A stretch of DNA of 64,000 nucleotides from positions 1-64,000 of the forward strand of contig JBBDRB010000097.1 of assembly GCA_040905685.1 (NCBI GenBank). The letters are read 5' to 3'. This document shows positions 45,667 to 54,403 of the stretch, piece after piece (position 1 is the first letter of the stretch; every line of letters starts with the position of its first letter). The notes under the pieces were generated by a model, which saw nothing but the letters and a program-made list of their open reading frames with translations, did not search any database and was not told the DNA's origin. Both the position numbers and the translations under genes were made by a program. This DNA comes from JBBDMU01 sp040905685. Lineage in GTDB: Bacteria; Bacteroidota; Rhodothermia; Balneolales; Natronogracilivirgulaceae.

Positions 45667-46875
45667 ATGATGCATCCATACCCTCTTACCTGCCGGGAAA
45701 TGCTGTCGCTTTCCCTGATATTGCTTGCTTTTTTAGGCTGCTCACAGCCCGGGGAACATAGTGATAAACAACTATCCCAGAAGGGGTTAACGGAAGAACC
45801 GTCTTCTCTTTTGTCCACAGAGGCCACTTCGGACAGCATCACCGGTGAAATCTATATCAGTCGCCAGAGCGCCATTACCAATACGGTGAAAAAAGTGAGC
45901 GATGCTGTGGTGGGCATTACCGTTACGGAAGTCGAAGCCGGATCAAAGCAACTTGAATTTGATCCGTTCTATGGTTTTTTCCTCACGCCGGGCCGGGAGC
46001 GCGAATATCAGAGTCTGGGCTCAGGCTTCATTGTCTCAGAGGACGGTCATATTGTAACCAATGAACATCTGAGCGGACAGTCTGCACGCAAGATCAAGAT
46101 TACCACCAAAGCCGGCAAAATGTACGATGCCCGGATAGTCGGTGCCGATGAATATACCGACCTTGCTCTGCTTAAGATCGAATCGGATGAAAAATTTCCC
46201 TATCTGAAATTCGGTGATTCCAATGAGGTAATCGTAGGTGAATGGTCTATTGCCATCGGCAATCCCTTCGGGCTCTTTGAGGACGGACAGCCTACCGTAA
46301 CGGTTGGGGTGGTCAGTGCCACAAAGCGAAATTTCCAGCCCAACCCCAGGGAACCCAAGATGTATCTGGATATGATACAGACCGATGCGGCCATTAACAG
46401 GGGAAATTCAGGCGGTCCCCTGCTCAATGCCAATGCCGAAGTCATTGGGGTAAATACCTTTATTTATACAGGCGGGACCAATGAAGGTTCCGTAGGGTTA
46501 GGGTTTGCCATACCCAGCAACCGGGTGGTAAAAATTTTGAACCATCTGGCCGAATCCGGAGAGATCGCCCTGGGATATGATCCCGGGTTTGATGTGGTGT
46601 CCATCGACCAGAACATTGCCAGCCAGTATGATCTTCCTGCCATGCGGGGCCTGTTAGTGACCAGCGTCAACAAAGACGGACCGGCCTATGAGTGCGGTAT
46701 ACTGCCCGGGGATATTATCATGCGGATCGGGACCGAGTTTATTCATGGAAAAACCCATGCCTCCGCCCTGTTCCGCGAATACAACGAAGGCGAAACCATG
46801 AAGCTGGAACTGCTGCGCCAGGGCAGCCGGTACGAAACCGAAATGGCGCTGCGCAAGCGTGCTCCTGCCGAATAA
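45667..46875 (+). CDS. HtrA/DegP-like serine protease lipoprotein
   Basis: This trypsin-like envelope protease has one PDZ domain (402 aa from this start). It carries a lipobox (LLAFLGCS), so it is anchored at a membrane, unlike classic periplasmic DegP. The catalytic histidine lies in IVTNEHLSG (where NNHV is usual), the aspartate in YTDLALLKI, and the serine in NRGNSGGPLLN. The PDZ is at about 300-400. ATGs at 45667, 45670 and 45700 are candidates; no good ribosome-binding site decides. It is convergent with lptD, four bases away. Confidence 0.88.
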   Translation: MMHPYPLTCREMLSLSLILLAFLGCSQPGEHSDKQLSQKGLTEEPSSLLSTEATSDSITGEIYISRQSAITNTVKKVSDAVVGITVTEVEAGSKQLEFDPFYGFFLTPGREREYQSLGSGFIVSEDGHIVTNEHLSGQSARKIKITTKAGKMYDARIVGADEYTDLALLKIESDEKFPYLKFGDSNEVIVGEWSIAIGNPFGLFEDGQPTVTVGVVSATKRNFQPNPREPKMYLDMIQTDAAINRGNSGGPLLNANAEVIGVNTFIYTGGTNEGSVGLGFAIPSNRVVKILNHLAESGEIALGYDPGFDVVSIDQNIASQYDLPAMRGLLVTSVNKDGPAYECGILPGDIIMRIGTEFIHGKTHASALFREYNEGETMKLELLRQGSRYETEMALRKRAPAE

Positions 46876-46879
46876 GCGG

Positions 46880-49609
46880 CTACCACCCTCCGCCACGGCG
46901 ATTGATCGGGCTGGAACTCCTTTCCAGATTATTCAATCCCGGAAGTTTCTGGAACAGGCTCTGGATATGAGAGTCTCTGACGGTCAGGCGAAACATGTAA
47001 AACTGAAAGTCCCCAAACGGGCTCCATTCGAAGGATAAATCCCAGCAATGCAGATTCCGGGTTATGCTGAACCGGCTGGGGGTGAGTTCCTTCTGTATGA
47101 AATCATACCCCAATGAGGTACTGAGTTGCCATTCCGGGGTGACCCTGACCCTGAGGTTACTGGCATTGATTTCCGCGCGGGGCTGGATCTCGTTGGTTGA
47201 CGTTCTCTGCCACCGGTAACTGAACCGAATGTCTACCGACCAGGGCACGTTCAGCGGACTCACAGGATTTTCATTAAACTGATCGTCAATGGGGTGAAAC
47301 AGGCTTTGGTCATAGGGATCGTAATGGCGCGGATAGTTGGGCTGCCTGCCCTCGCCCGGACCAATACGCATGCCGCTGCCCCCGGTACCGGCGCTGAAAT
47401 TGGTGCTCGCCTGTACGTTGAAATTGGTCATTAAGGCAACGTTATTCGTTTCCTTCCAAAGATAGCGGTCCACCCGGCGGCCGGCTTCATCTCGGTCATA
47501 AAAGCTGAACCGGGCACTGGTATTCAAATTGACATTAGGGAAAAGCGAGGTCCGTGCCGATACGTTCAGATCGGACAGGTTATATTGGTCAGCGGCAAAA
47601 TTATAACTTACACTGGCGTTCAGATTCTCAATTATCCGTAAGATATTCTCTCTGACCTCTCCGGTGGTATCGCGCTTCACCTGTTTGGTTTCAAAGGTAT
47701 TACTGACCGAAAAGCCCAGGCTTTGCTGCTTCCCCGCACTGGGTCCGCCGATCAGGCTTCCCTCGTATATGGGATACCGCTGGGTATTGCCGGCTTCGTT
47801 GACCTGAACATCGCGGAACGTTCCCCAAAAATCTTCGCCAAAATCGGGTGAATAGGTAAAGCTGAATGAGGGCCTGACCGTATGCCTGAATCCGTGCAGG
47901 TTGCTGATACGCATGTTGGAGATGCCATAGATGGTGGTGCTGAGACTGGCCGAGGTATTAAAATTTCGGGCCGAGGCAAACCCCCGTTCGAGCCTTCTTT
48001 CATCCGTCCCGGTCTCCGGGTTAAACTCACGGCGAATGGTGTGCGGATACCAGTATTCCCGGTAGCTCAGGCTGGTTGACAGATTAATATACTGACTGCT
48101 CAGCAAACTGGAACCGGCGTCAATGTTTTGCTGAAGCCCGTAATCGTAATGGCGCAGATTGCCGGTTGCCTCACGGTGCAATGAGGGATTGAATAACGCG
48201 TCAAGAAACGAGGCGTCAATTTCATCATTTACGGGATTGTAATTAAAACGGCTTCGGAGCTGACTCTGATACCGGATGTTAAACGATTCGTACCAACGGG
48301 TTTCCGTGGCCGGGCCGGTTCGTTGAAAGGGGGTAAACCGGCGAAGAGAAAAGTCCAGGTTGGGTCCGGTAAGTGAGGTAACGTCCGTCTGAAAGTTCCG
48401 GTTCTGGTTAGCCGACGCGCTAAACGTATACAGGTTTTCGGGATGGTTGTAATTATAGGAAATCCGTGAAGTCGTCGATACCTCTGCCCGGTCTTCGATA
48501 TCATACGAATTTCGCCGGTGATAATCGGCCGTACGCAGGTTTATATTGGCACTTAAGCGGGCAAAGGGCGATAAGGTCTGGCTGTGATTTAACTGCAGGC
48601 TTTTTTGGATGTTGGTGGTAAAATCCGGATCCGTTGATTCCATACCCTGATCGCGTGAATAGCCGAGGGTAACGGAACCGTTGTAATTTTGGGTCAGCGC
48701 GTAATCAAGCCTCGAATTCGCATAAATGGTGCCCGATGTAAACAGGTCAAACGATATGCGTCCCGTCAGGTAGTCATTAAAATACTGAAACCAGCCAAGG
48801 TTCTGAATACCCATGCCTCTTCGTTGCTGTTCCTGGTATGAAAAGGAAGGCTCCAGTAAACCCGACCGCACCTGTTCGATATCAAGGGATGGCAAAAATC
48901 CAAAGGGGAAAACCATCGGATAGGGAATATCCAGAATAAACAACCGGGCATTGGTGAAGAATATTTCATCTTCATCAACCATCTTCATCTTTTTCGCCCG
49001 AATGTAAAAATGAGGATGATCCAGCTCACAGGTTGAATAAATGCCATCTTCCACAAACACCACATGCGGCGCTGTCCGCTTGACCTGGGTCCCAATAAGA
49101 TTCCCCTGCTCAATGCTAACCCGTGCTACGTCGAATTTACCCTTATCGGTGGCATAATTATACTGGATGCGCCGGCTCCGTATCCGGTCGGTGTCACGTG
49201 TCAGGACCGGTTCGGCCAGGGTATCGCCTTCCGAATCCGTTTGGGCACTCATCAGATTCAAGTCCAGATTCAGCGTTATCTGTCCGGCCGTAAGTTCACC
49301 CTCGGTGTGCTCCACCCTCGCATCGCCGAACAGGCGGGCTTCGCGTTGCGGATTAAAGGTAAAGATCAGCGAGTCGCTGGCAGAAAACGTAATCGATTCC
49401 GAGGCGTCCTCCCCCTCTGCGGATTGCGTCTGCTGCATAGACTCAGGGGGGGCCATCCCCTCTTGTTGTTCTACCGGCCGGTTATTGGAATTTACAGTGG
49501 TTGTATCAGTCTGGGCTGAAGTTGTATTCCAAAGTCCCGCAGCAATAAGAATAATCAGGGTAACGCCGGCCTTACCTGCACGTTTATAAGCGGCAACATG
49601 TGTTGTCAT
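46880..49609 (-). CDS. lptD: LPS assembly outer-membrane protein LptD
   Basis: LptD is the outer-membrane barrel that receives LPS from the periplasmic bridge. The 909-residue protein has an N-terminal signal-like helix (GVTLIILIAAGLWNTTSAQ), an OstA jellyroll (about 75-190, FGDARVEHTEGELTAGQI), and a barrel of about 600 residues with aromatic-rich strands. The PYPMVFPFGFLP block typical of Bacteroidota-type LptD sits near 235. LptE and the rest of the Lpt chain are not in the window. It implies an LPS-bearing outer membrane, in line with the polysaccharide cluster. Confidence 0.9.
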   Translation of the reverse strand: MTTHVAAYKRAGKAGVTLIILIAAGLWNTTSAQTDTTTVNSNNRPVEQQEGMAPPESMQQTQSAEGEDASESITFSASDSLIFTFNPQREARLFGDARVEHTEGELTAGQITLNLDLNLMSAQTDSEGDTLAEPVLTRDTDRIRSRRIQYNYATDKGKFDVARVSIEQGNLIGTQVKRTAPHVVFVEDGIYSTCELDHPHFYIRAKKMKMVDEDEIFFTNARLFILDIPYPMVFPFGFLPSLDIEQVRSGLLEPSFSYQEQQRRGMGIQNLGWFQYFNDYLTGRISFDLFTSGTIYANSRLDYALTQNYNGSVTLGYSRDQGMESTDPDFTTNIQKSLQLNHSQTLSPFARLSANINLRTADYHRRNSYDIEDRAEVSTTSRISYNYNHPENLYTFSASANQNRNFQTDVTSLTGPNLDFSLRRFTPFQRTGPATETRWYESFNIRYQSQLRSRFNYNPVNDEIDASFLDALFNPSLHREATGNLRHYDYGLQQNIDAGSSLLSSQYINLSTSLSYREYWYPHTIRREFNPETGTDERRLERGFASARNFNTSASLSTTIYGISNMRISNLHGFRHTVRPSFSFTYSPDFGEDFWGTFRDVQVNEAGNTQRYPIYEGSLIGGPSAGKQQSLGFSVSNTFETKQVKRDTTGEVRENILRIIENLNASVSYNFAADQYNLSDLNVSARTSLFPNVNLNTSARFSFYDRDEAGRRVDRYLWKETNNVALMTNFNVQASTNFSAGTGGSGMRIGPGEGRQPNYPRHYDPYDQSLFHPIDDQFNENPVSPLNVPWSVDIRFSYRWQRTSTNEIQPRAEINASNLRVRVTPEWQLSTSLGYDFIQKELTPSRFSITRNLHCWDLSFEWSPFGDFQFYMFRLTVRDSHIQSLFQKLPGLNNLERSSSPINRRGGGW

Positions 49610-49627
49610 TCTTTTTCATCATTACCC

Positions 49628-50575
49628 TCACAAATTTTCAAAAGCCAGACTGGAGGCGCCAAGAAGAGCGGCGCTGTTTCCAAGTTTCTCATAGATAATA
49701 TCAAAACCTTCGTGATATGAGGGCATCATTCGTTCAATAGCCGAAATACGAGCGGGTTCAATAAGCCATTTCCCGGCCTTGGCGACCCCGCCGCTCAGAA
49801 TAACGGTTCGTATGTCCAAAATATGCACATAATTAACGATTGCATAACCCAGCTTTTCTCCGGCATCCTGTAAAATCCGTATGGCTAGCTGATTGCCCTT
49901 ATCGGCCTCCAGGCAAATCTCTAAAGGATCAAGATCCTCGAAATTCTGGTGGAAACGCTTGTAAAGAGGGTTATCCGGCTCTTTATGTATGGCTACGGCC
50001 GCGTTGCGACTAAGAAAACGCTGACCCAGATAGGCTTCAATGCCTCCCCTGGCACGGCTGTTAGAGGCTAATCCGTTATAGTCAATAATCACATGGCCAA
50101 GTTCACCGGCAGCACCCGTGCTGCCCCTGAACAATTCCCTGTTAAAAATGATGCCGCCGCCCAAACCGGTGCCCAGCGTCAGCATGATAAAACTGTCATA
50201 ATCCTGTCCTTTGCCAAACCGGGACGATCCCAGGGCGGCAAGATTCGCATCGTTTTCAACCCGGGCCGTCAGGCCCGTACGTTCCTTCATCTCCCGGGCA
50301 ATGTCAACGGTTAACCACCCCGGCAGGTTTGGAGGATGCGACACGGTGGTTCGGTCCAGGGATATTACACCCGGCGAGCCGATCCCAATTCCCTGAAGGG
50401 GTTCATCGGTCAGGCTTTTAATCTTTTCGACCGCTTCAGCCAATCGTCCCAGCACGTGATCTAAACCTTTGTCGGCCTCGGTAGGCATGCTGAATTGTTC
50501 GAGTATCCCTCTTTTGCGATCAACCAATGCTGCTTTAATACCCGTACCACCTAAATCAATACCTGCTGCCTGCAT
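49628..50575 (-). CDS. ROK-family sugar kinase with degenerate zinc motif
   Basis: This ROK-type kinase (315 aa) probably phosphorylates glucose or another hexose. The N-terminal ATP motif is GIDLGGTGIKAALVD, with VENDANLAALG and LGTGLGGGIIFN following. The GHV block is present, but the usual CxCGxxGC cluster behind it reads SNSRARGGIEAY, so all zinc-ligand cysteines are missing. Glucokinases normally keep them. The enzyme may use another metal-free fold, or may have a different sugar. It ends just downstream of lptD on the same strand. Confidence 0.85.
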   Translation of the reverse strand: MQAAGIDLGGTGIKAALVDRKRGILEQFSMPTEADKGLDHVLGRLAEAVEKIKSLTDEPLQGIGIGSPGVISLDRTTVSHPPNLPGWLTVDIAREMKERTGLTARVENDANLAALGSSRFGKGQDYDSFIMLTLGTGLGGGIIFNRELFRGSTGAAGELGHVIIDYNGLASNSRARGGIEAYLGQRFLSRNAAVAIHKEPDNPLYKRFHQNFEDLDPLEICLEADKGNQLAIRILQDAGEKLGYAIVNYVHILDIRTVILSGGVAKAGKWLIEPARISAIERMMPSYHEGFDIIYEKLGNSAALLGASSLAFENL

Positions 50576-50608
50576 TTCTTCTTATTAACTTGTGAATATA
50601 ACCAACTA

Positions 50609-50911
50609 TTATTTTTCCCGGACCCGGTAAACGGTCTCTCCGGGTTTCCGCATGCCATATTCTTCACGGGCAATTTTTTCCAGTAATAACGGATTGCTTT
50701 CCATGGCCTCTATTTTCGCTTCCAATATGCTGGATTCCGAACGAAGTTGTTCCGTACTCCGGATGAGTTCATTTTTTTCCTTATTCAGCTGATAGCGTGT
50801 GTACAGGCTGTAGGTATCCAGGATGCCAAACCAGACAACCATAAAGACGGCTAACAGCCCAACAAGAAACGTTTTTTTCCAGCGAAGAGGATTAAGAAGA
50901 CGGTAATTCAT
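50609..50911 (-). CDS. FtsB/DivIC-type septum formation initiator
   Basis: This 100-residue single-pass protein has a short cytoplasmic start, one membrane helix (TFLVGLLAVFMVVWFGILDTY) and a coiled coil (LNKEKNELIRSTEQLRSESSILEAKIEAME). It ends in the EEYGMRKPGETVYRV motif of FtsB/DivIC. The family links FtsL and FtsQ in the divisome and helps activate septal wall synthesis. It precedes the ROK gene on the same strand. Confidence 0.88.
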   Translation of the reverse strand: MNYRLLNPLRWKKTFLVGLLAVFMVVWFGILDTYSLYTRYQLNKEKNELIRSTEQLRSESSILEAKIEAMESNPLLLEKIAREEYGMRKPGETVYRVREK

Positions 50912-50986
50912 CTACGTACCGGGGCTATTATTAGGATCATTACGGAATTTAAATATAGTATCAATAACATGTGCGTTTAATTCGCT

Positions 50987-51056
50987 TTCAGGTGAGATCA
51001 GCATATATGGGTATTTTCCCATATTTTTTATTTTTTCACCCTTACCATCACCTGAA
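50987..51056 (+). promoter_or_regulatory. Structured leader before the 36-codon signal-peptide ORF
   Basis: TTCAGGTGA (50987-50995) pairs perfectly with TCACCTGAA (51048-51056), enclosing a second perfect stem ATATGGG/CCCATAT (51005-51011 with 51018-51024) followed by a T-rich run. Eight bases later the ATG of a small ORF begins. The inner stem and T-run also look like an intrinsic terminator. The layout resembles a riboswitch or attenuator leader. The 3' side (ACCC, ATCACCTGA, GGTTAATG) recalls part of the TPP aptamer, but the rest of that aptamer is missing. Confidence 0.5.
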
Positions 51057-51064
51057 CCAGGTTA

Positions 51065-51175
51065 ATGAATACGATTCGGATCCTTTGTGCAGGCCTTCTT
51101 TTTTTTCCGGTTTGTCTGAACGCTCAGCAATCCCCGGAGGCTGCTGTTTGCCAATGCCGTATTTTTGGTCGGTAA
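51065..51175 (+). CDS. Small secreted-peptide ORF or truncated exported protein
   Basis: This 36-codon frame begins with a convincing signal peptide (MNTIRILCAGLLFFPVCLNAQ, with cleavage after NA expected). A mature part of about 16 residues with a Cys-X-Cys pair follows, and then a stop. Such a short mature part suggests either a small secreted peptide or the surviving 5' end of a larger exported protein, as seen when a receptor gene is lost. It lies in the gap between ftsB and the esterase gene, on the opposite strand to both. Confidence 0.5.
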   Translation: MNTIRILCAGLLFFPVCLNAQQSPEAAVCQCRIFGR

Positions 51176-51183
51176 CTTAAGTT

Positions 51184-51831
51184 TTACATATCTTTTAGCA
51201 GGTTCCGTATAAAATCTACCTCATCCTGGTTCACCGTATGTCCCATCCCTTCATAAATACGTTTGGTCACCCTGCCATTCAATCCTGCCAGGACATCGGC
51301 TGTTTCGTTTACCCTTTGAAGCGGAATATGGAAATCCACATCACTGCACCCAAGAAAAACCGGTGTTTGTTCTAGTGAACCTTTATAGTCTCTGGAAGCG
51401 CCGTCAGGGCCGACCAACCCTCCGCTCAGGCCTACAATCCCTCCGTATCTGCCGGTATTGCGTGCTGCGTACTCCGTAACCAGGCAGGCGCCCTGACTGA
51501 AGCCAAACAACACGACCCTTTCTTTGCCGATGCCAGCTTGTTCAACCTGTTCAAGGAGTTCCCCGATGGCTAAAAGTGCTGAACTGATCCCCGGGCTGTT
51601 TTGGGACAAAGGGGCTAAAAAAGTGTGGGGATACCAGGTATTATCCCTGGCCTGGGGTGCCAGGTAAGCCACATCAGGTTGCTTGAATTCTTCGGCCAGC
51701 GTCAAAATACTCTCTGCCGTTGCACCCCGGCCGTGGACCATAATGACAACGGCCCTGGATTCGGAAAGAGGAGCTCCCTTTTTTTCTACAGGCTGATTCT
51801 GGTGGGGATACAGATTTGAGTCATCAATCAT
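51184..51831 (-). CDS. Alpha/beta-hydrolase, phospholipase/carboxylesterase type
   Basis: This 215-residue serine hydrolase has the nucleophile elbow GFSQG near residue 111, an aspartate in CSDVDFHIP near 165 and a histidine in GMGHTVNQ near 196, all in family order. The VVIMVHGRGATAESI opening holds the oxyanion region. It is predicted cytosolic, without a signal peptide, and would hydrolyse small esters or lysophospholipids. It is transcribed away from the SPOR lipoprotein. Confidence 0.85.
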   Translation of the reverse strand: MIDDSNLYPHQNQPVEKKGAPLSESRAVVIMVHGRGATAESILTLAEEFKQPDVAYLAPQARDNTWYPHTFLAPLSQNSPGISSALLAIGELLEQVEQAGIGKERVVLFGFSQGACLVTEYAARNTGRYGGIVGLSGGLVGPDGASRDYKGSLEQTPVFLGCSDVDFHIPLQRVNETADVLAGLNGRVTKRIYEGMGHTVNQDEVDFIRNLLKDM

Positions 51832-51933
51832 AACGGGTATTTTTTATTCCAGTTTTTCACGGTCTTAAACCCTTAGGGTATCATGAAAGACCGGCCACAA
51901 ATTAAGATAATTTAATATATATTCCCTCTTCAA

Positions 51934-51964
51934 TTGGTCAGAGCGTTTATTTTATTTATATTTG
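51934..51964 (+). promoter_or_regulatory. Bacteroidota-type promoter of the SPOR lipoprotein
   Basis: TTG (51934-51936) is followed after 20 bases by TATATTTG (51957-51964), an exact match to the TAnnTTTG -7 element used by Bacteroidota primary sigma factor. The ATG at 52006 lies about 40 bases downstream. This is the clearest promoter in the window and supports the phylum-level assignment. Confidence 0.6.
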
Positions 51965-52005
51965 ACATTGCATGCAGCCATATTAAAACCATTAAGTTTA
52001 CAAAT

Positions 52006-52767
52006 ATGAAAGTTTCAGCTTTCAATTTATTGCCTCTTCTTGCCCTGCCGTTCCTCCTTCAGGCCTGCGGACCCGGTGCCGACCGGATCAGAGAAAGGGA
52101 ACAGCGTGAACGCGACGCGGCGCAAAGGGAAACTCAGGAAGAGATCATGGTTTATGAAGCTATGGAACTTATAAAATCACAGAGCCTGGCCATCGCCCGT
52201 GGTGAAGTTATTGCCCCGGAACCTGTACCGGTGGAGATCGCTACAGCCGGTTCCGCCTCTCCAGACCCTTCGGGCCATTATACTATTCAGGTAGCCTCAT
52301 TAGACACCCGCGCCCGGGCCGGCCGTGAGCTGGAAGGCTGGAAACAGCGTGGATATAATGATGCGTATATATCCGAGTACCGGAATGCCTACCGCGTCAG
52401 GCTGGGGCGGTATGCAACCCGGCAGGATGCTCAGGATCAGGCAAGGCAGGTCAACGGTGAGTATAACATATCTACCTGGGTTACTGAAACTGCCTCTGCC
52501 CACACAGGCACAACCCCGGCAACCTCCTCCCCGGGCCGCTACAGTATTCAGGTGGCCGCTGTAGCTTCCAAAAATTCAGCCGACCGGCAAATCAACAGCT
52601 GGAAAGAACGGGGGTTTGCCCAGGCATACGCCCAGGAGGTTCAAAATAACGACGCTACCCTATACCGCATTCGACTCGGACACTTTGACACCATTACCGA
52701 AGCAAGAGATGTCAAAAGCAGAATTAAGGATAGTTATGGGACCGACTCGGTAATATTTGATATGTAA
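52006..52767 (+). CDS. Double-SPOR-domain lipoprotein
   Basis: This 253-residue protein has a lipobox (LPFLLQACG) and two SPOR domains. The first lies at about 85-155 (GHYTIQVASLDTRARAG) and the second at about 170-250 (GRYSIQVAAVASKNSADRQ). SPOR domains bind glycan strands stripped of peptide stems at the division septum. A coiled, charged segment (REREQRERDAAQRETQEE) separates the lipid anchor from the first SPOR. An earlier frame exists, but the ATG at 52006 opens directly on the lipobox signal. The role may be in outer-membrane constriction. Confidence 0.88.
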   Translation: MKVSAFNLLPLLALPFLLQACGPGADRIREREQRERDAAQRETQEEIMVYEAMELIKSQSLAIARGEVIAPEPVPVEIATAGSASPDPSGHYTIQVASLDTRARAGRELEGWKQRGYNDAYISEYRNAYRVRLGRYATRQDAQDQARQVNGEYNISTWVTETASAHTGTTPATSSPGRYSIQVAAVASKNSADRQINSWKERGFAQAYAQEVQNNDATLYRIRLGHFDTITEARDVKSRIKDSYGTDSVIFDM

Positions 52768-52779
52768 AGGCCCCCGTGC

Positions 52780-52808
52780 ATCCGGCAGCCACCGGATTGA
52801 TTCTTTTA
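52780..52808 (+). terminator. Intrinsic terminator of the SPOR lipoprotein gene
   Basis: ATCCGG (52780-52785) pairs with CCGGAT (52792-52797) around a six-base loop, followed by TGATTCTTTT. It lies 13 bases after the stop codon of the double-SPOR gene. Confidence 0.6.
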
Positions 52809-52871
52809 CCCATTTCCTTGTAACCTTTTTCCATTCCACTCGTCTTATAACCGGGAACGAACTCACTATAT

Positions 52872-52971
52872 NNNNNNNNNNNNNNNNNNNNNNNNNNNNN
52901 NNNNNNNNNNNNNNNNNNNNNNNNNNNNNNNNNNNNNNNNNNNNNNNNNNNNNNNNNNNNNNNNNNNNNNN
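52872..52971. other. Scaffold gap (100 N)
   Basis: Exactly 100 Ns of unknown true length lie between the convergent SPOR lipoprotein and glycerate kinase genes. The real sequence may include a repeat, an RNA gene or a mobile element. Two strong hairpins follow on its right side. Confidence 0.95.
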
Positions 52972-52981
52972 TTAATATGAT

Positions 52982-53022
52982 CTTGGTGGGATAGAAATAA
53001 CTTCATCCATTAACCCACCAAG
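52982..53022. repeat. Nine-bp perfect inverted repeat after the gap
   Basis: CTTGGTGGG (52982-52990) pairs perfectly with CCCACCAAG (53014-53022) around a 23-base loop, just beyond the scaffold gap. It has no T-tract. It could be the end of an element or RNA lost in the gap. Confidence 0.4.
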
Positions 53023-53029
53023 TCTCCGA

Positions 53030-53067
53030 AAGGGCCCACACTGTGAAAGTGCGGGCCCTTATTATTG
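53030..53067 (+). terminator. GC-rich terminator hairpin between convergent genes
   Basis: AAGGGCCCACAC (53030-53041) pairs with GTGCGGGCCCTT (53049-53060) with one mismatch and a seven-base loop, followed by ATTATTG. The strong stem and following T-rich bases suit an intrinsic terminator for a transcript coming out of the gap. It lies two bases from the glycerate kinase stop codon and could also end that message. Confidence 0.65.
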
Positions 53068-54399
53068 CAGGTGTACCTCTACGAGTGCGATCTGCATATC
53101 CATAACATTATTACCGGTGTCCCCGGTTTTCACAAGGGCTCCGGTGGCCTCAAAGAACCGGTAGGAGTCGTTGTTCCGCAAATATAACGCCGGGTCAAGC
53201 CCCTCCATGCGGGCTTGCTGAACCGTATTACCATTGCATATAGCCCCGGCCGCATCCGTAGGTCCGTCCCTGCCGTCGGTCCCTGCACTCAGTAAACTGA
53301 CATAATGATGACCGTCAAGGTGAACCGAAGCGCTCAATGCCAGCTGCTGATTGCGCCCGCCTTTTCCCCCACCGGTAACGGACAGATAGCTTTCTCCGAA
53401 ATAAATCAGGGCCGCTGGTTTGGCGACAGGCTCATCCCGACTGAGCACAGATAAAGCCGTCCGGGTTATCTTTTTCGCCATATCATGGGTCTCACCGCTG
53501 TATGCTTCCTTGCTCCGGTATACGGAATAGCCTAATTCCTCTGCCGCCAGGCCGGCCTGCCGGGCCGTAAAACGGGCATTCCCCAACAACAGATAGGTAT
53601 GGCCCGGAATATCGTATTTCAAGGTTTCACCTGTCTTAGCAGCCATGCCTTTTTTTAAATAATCAACAACGTCTCCCGGAAGCCGGGCTAACAAATCATA
53701 GGCTTTCAGAACAGCCATAGCGTCCGTGTATGTCGTGGGATCGCGCACCATCGGACCGCTGCCGATGTCTTCCGGTACATCACCGGGCACATCGGAAATA
53801 ACCAGACTGATCACCCTGGCCTCTTTCAGAGCCAGGGCCAGACGGCCCCCCTTGACCCGGGAAAGATGTTTACGTACCGTATTCATTTCATGGATGTTGG
53901 CGCCGCTGTTCAACAGCAGCTGTCCCGTTTGCTGAATACTGCCTAACGATACTTCATCAGGAGGGAGGCAGAGCAAGGCAGAACTTCCTCCGCTCATCAC
54001 ATACAGGACAATATCACCGGTCCCGACCCGCTTTGTCAGCATAAGCATTTTCGTTGTTGCCTCCAGGCTGTCGGTGCCGGGAACAGGATGGGAAGTTTCC
54101 ATCTGACGAATATGGGGTGTATTGGTTGTCGTTCCCCTGGAGCAGACAACGAGTCCGTCGTGTATACGGTCCCCCAATTTATTTTCCAGGGCCAGCGCCA
54201 TTTGTGCAGCGGCTTTTCCCGACCCCATGACCCATATTTTCTGGTTCTGCTGCAAAGGAAATGTCTTCCCGCCCACAGAAAGAGAATTCTTATGGATGAG
54301 AATGTTTTCGGCTACCCGGTTATACGGCTTCGATTCCGACAAAGCCCGGCCGAAAATATGATGAAGATCTCTTTTCTGTTTTTCGTATTGCCGGCCCAT
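53062..54399 (-). CDS. Glycerate 2-kinase, MOFRL type
   Basis: This 445-residue kinase of the DUF4147/MOFRL group phosphorylates D-glycerate to 2-phosphoglycerate. Marks are the early LHHIFGRALSESKPYNRVAEN, the GSGKAAAQMALALE loop near residue 60, SGGSSALLCLPPDEVSLG, and the C-terminal MOFRL segment SAGTDGRDGPTDAAGAI. A TTG start overlapping the upstream stop is open, but the ATG at 54399, four bases after that stop, is preferred. It is the last gene of the cupin/Tm-1 operon, so that pathway may end in glycolysis at 2-phosphoglycerate. Confidence 0.9.
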   Translation of the reverse strand: MGRQYEKQKRDLHHIFGRALSESKPYNRVAENILIHKNSLSVGGKTFPLQQNQKIWVMGSGKAAAQMALALENKLGDRIHDGLVVCSRGTTTNTPHIRQMETSHPVPGTDSLEATTKMLMLTKRVGTGDIVLYVMSGGSSALLCLPPDEVSLGSIQQTGQLLLNSGANIHEMNTVRKHLSRVKGGRLALALKEARVISLVISDVPGDVPEDIGSGPMVRDPTTYTDAMAVLKAYDLLARLPGDVVDYLKKGMAAKTGETLKYDIPGHTYLLLGNARFTARQAGLAAEELGYSVYRSKEAYSGETHDMAKKITRTALSVLSRDEPVAKPAALIYFGESYLSVTGGGKGGRNQQLALSASVHLDGHHYVSLLSAGTDGRDGPTDAAGAICNGNTVQQARMEGLDPALYLRNNDSYRFFEATGALVKTGDTGNNVMDMQIALVEVHLQ

Positions 54400-54403
54400 A
54401 AGT

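Noticed and set aside
50987..51066. TPP riboswitch
   Set aside because: ACCC, ATCACCTGA and GGTTAATG resemble its 3' half, but the GGGGTGC start, the P3 arm before CTGAGA and the closing CCnGCGTAGGG segment are missing. No thiamine gene follows. The element is reported instead as an unassigned structured leader.
52850..52871. T7-promoter-like ACTCACTATA at the edge of the second gap
   Set aside because: Only about ten bases agree with the phage or vector promoter and the flanks do not fit, so vector contamination is not supported.
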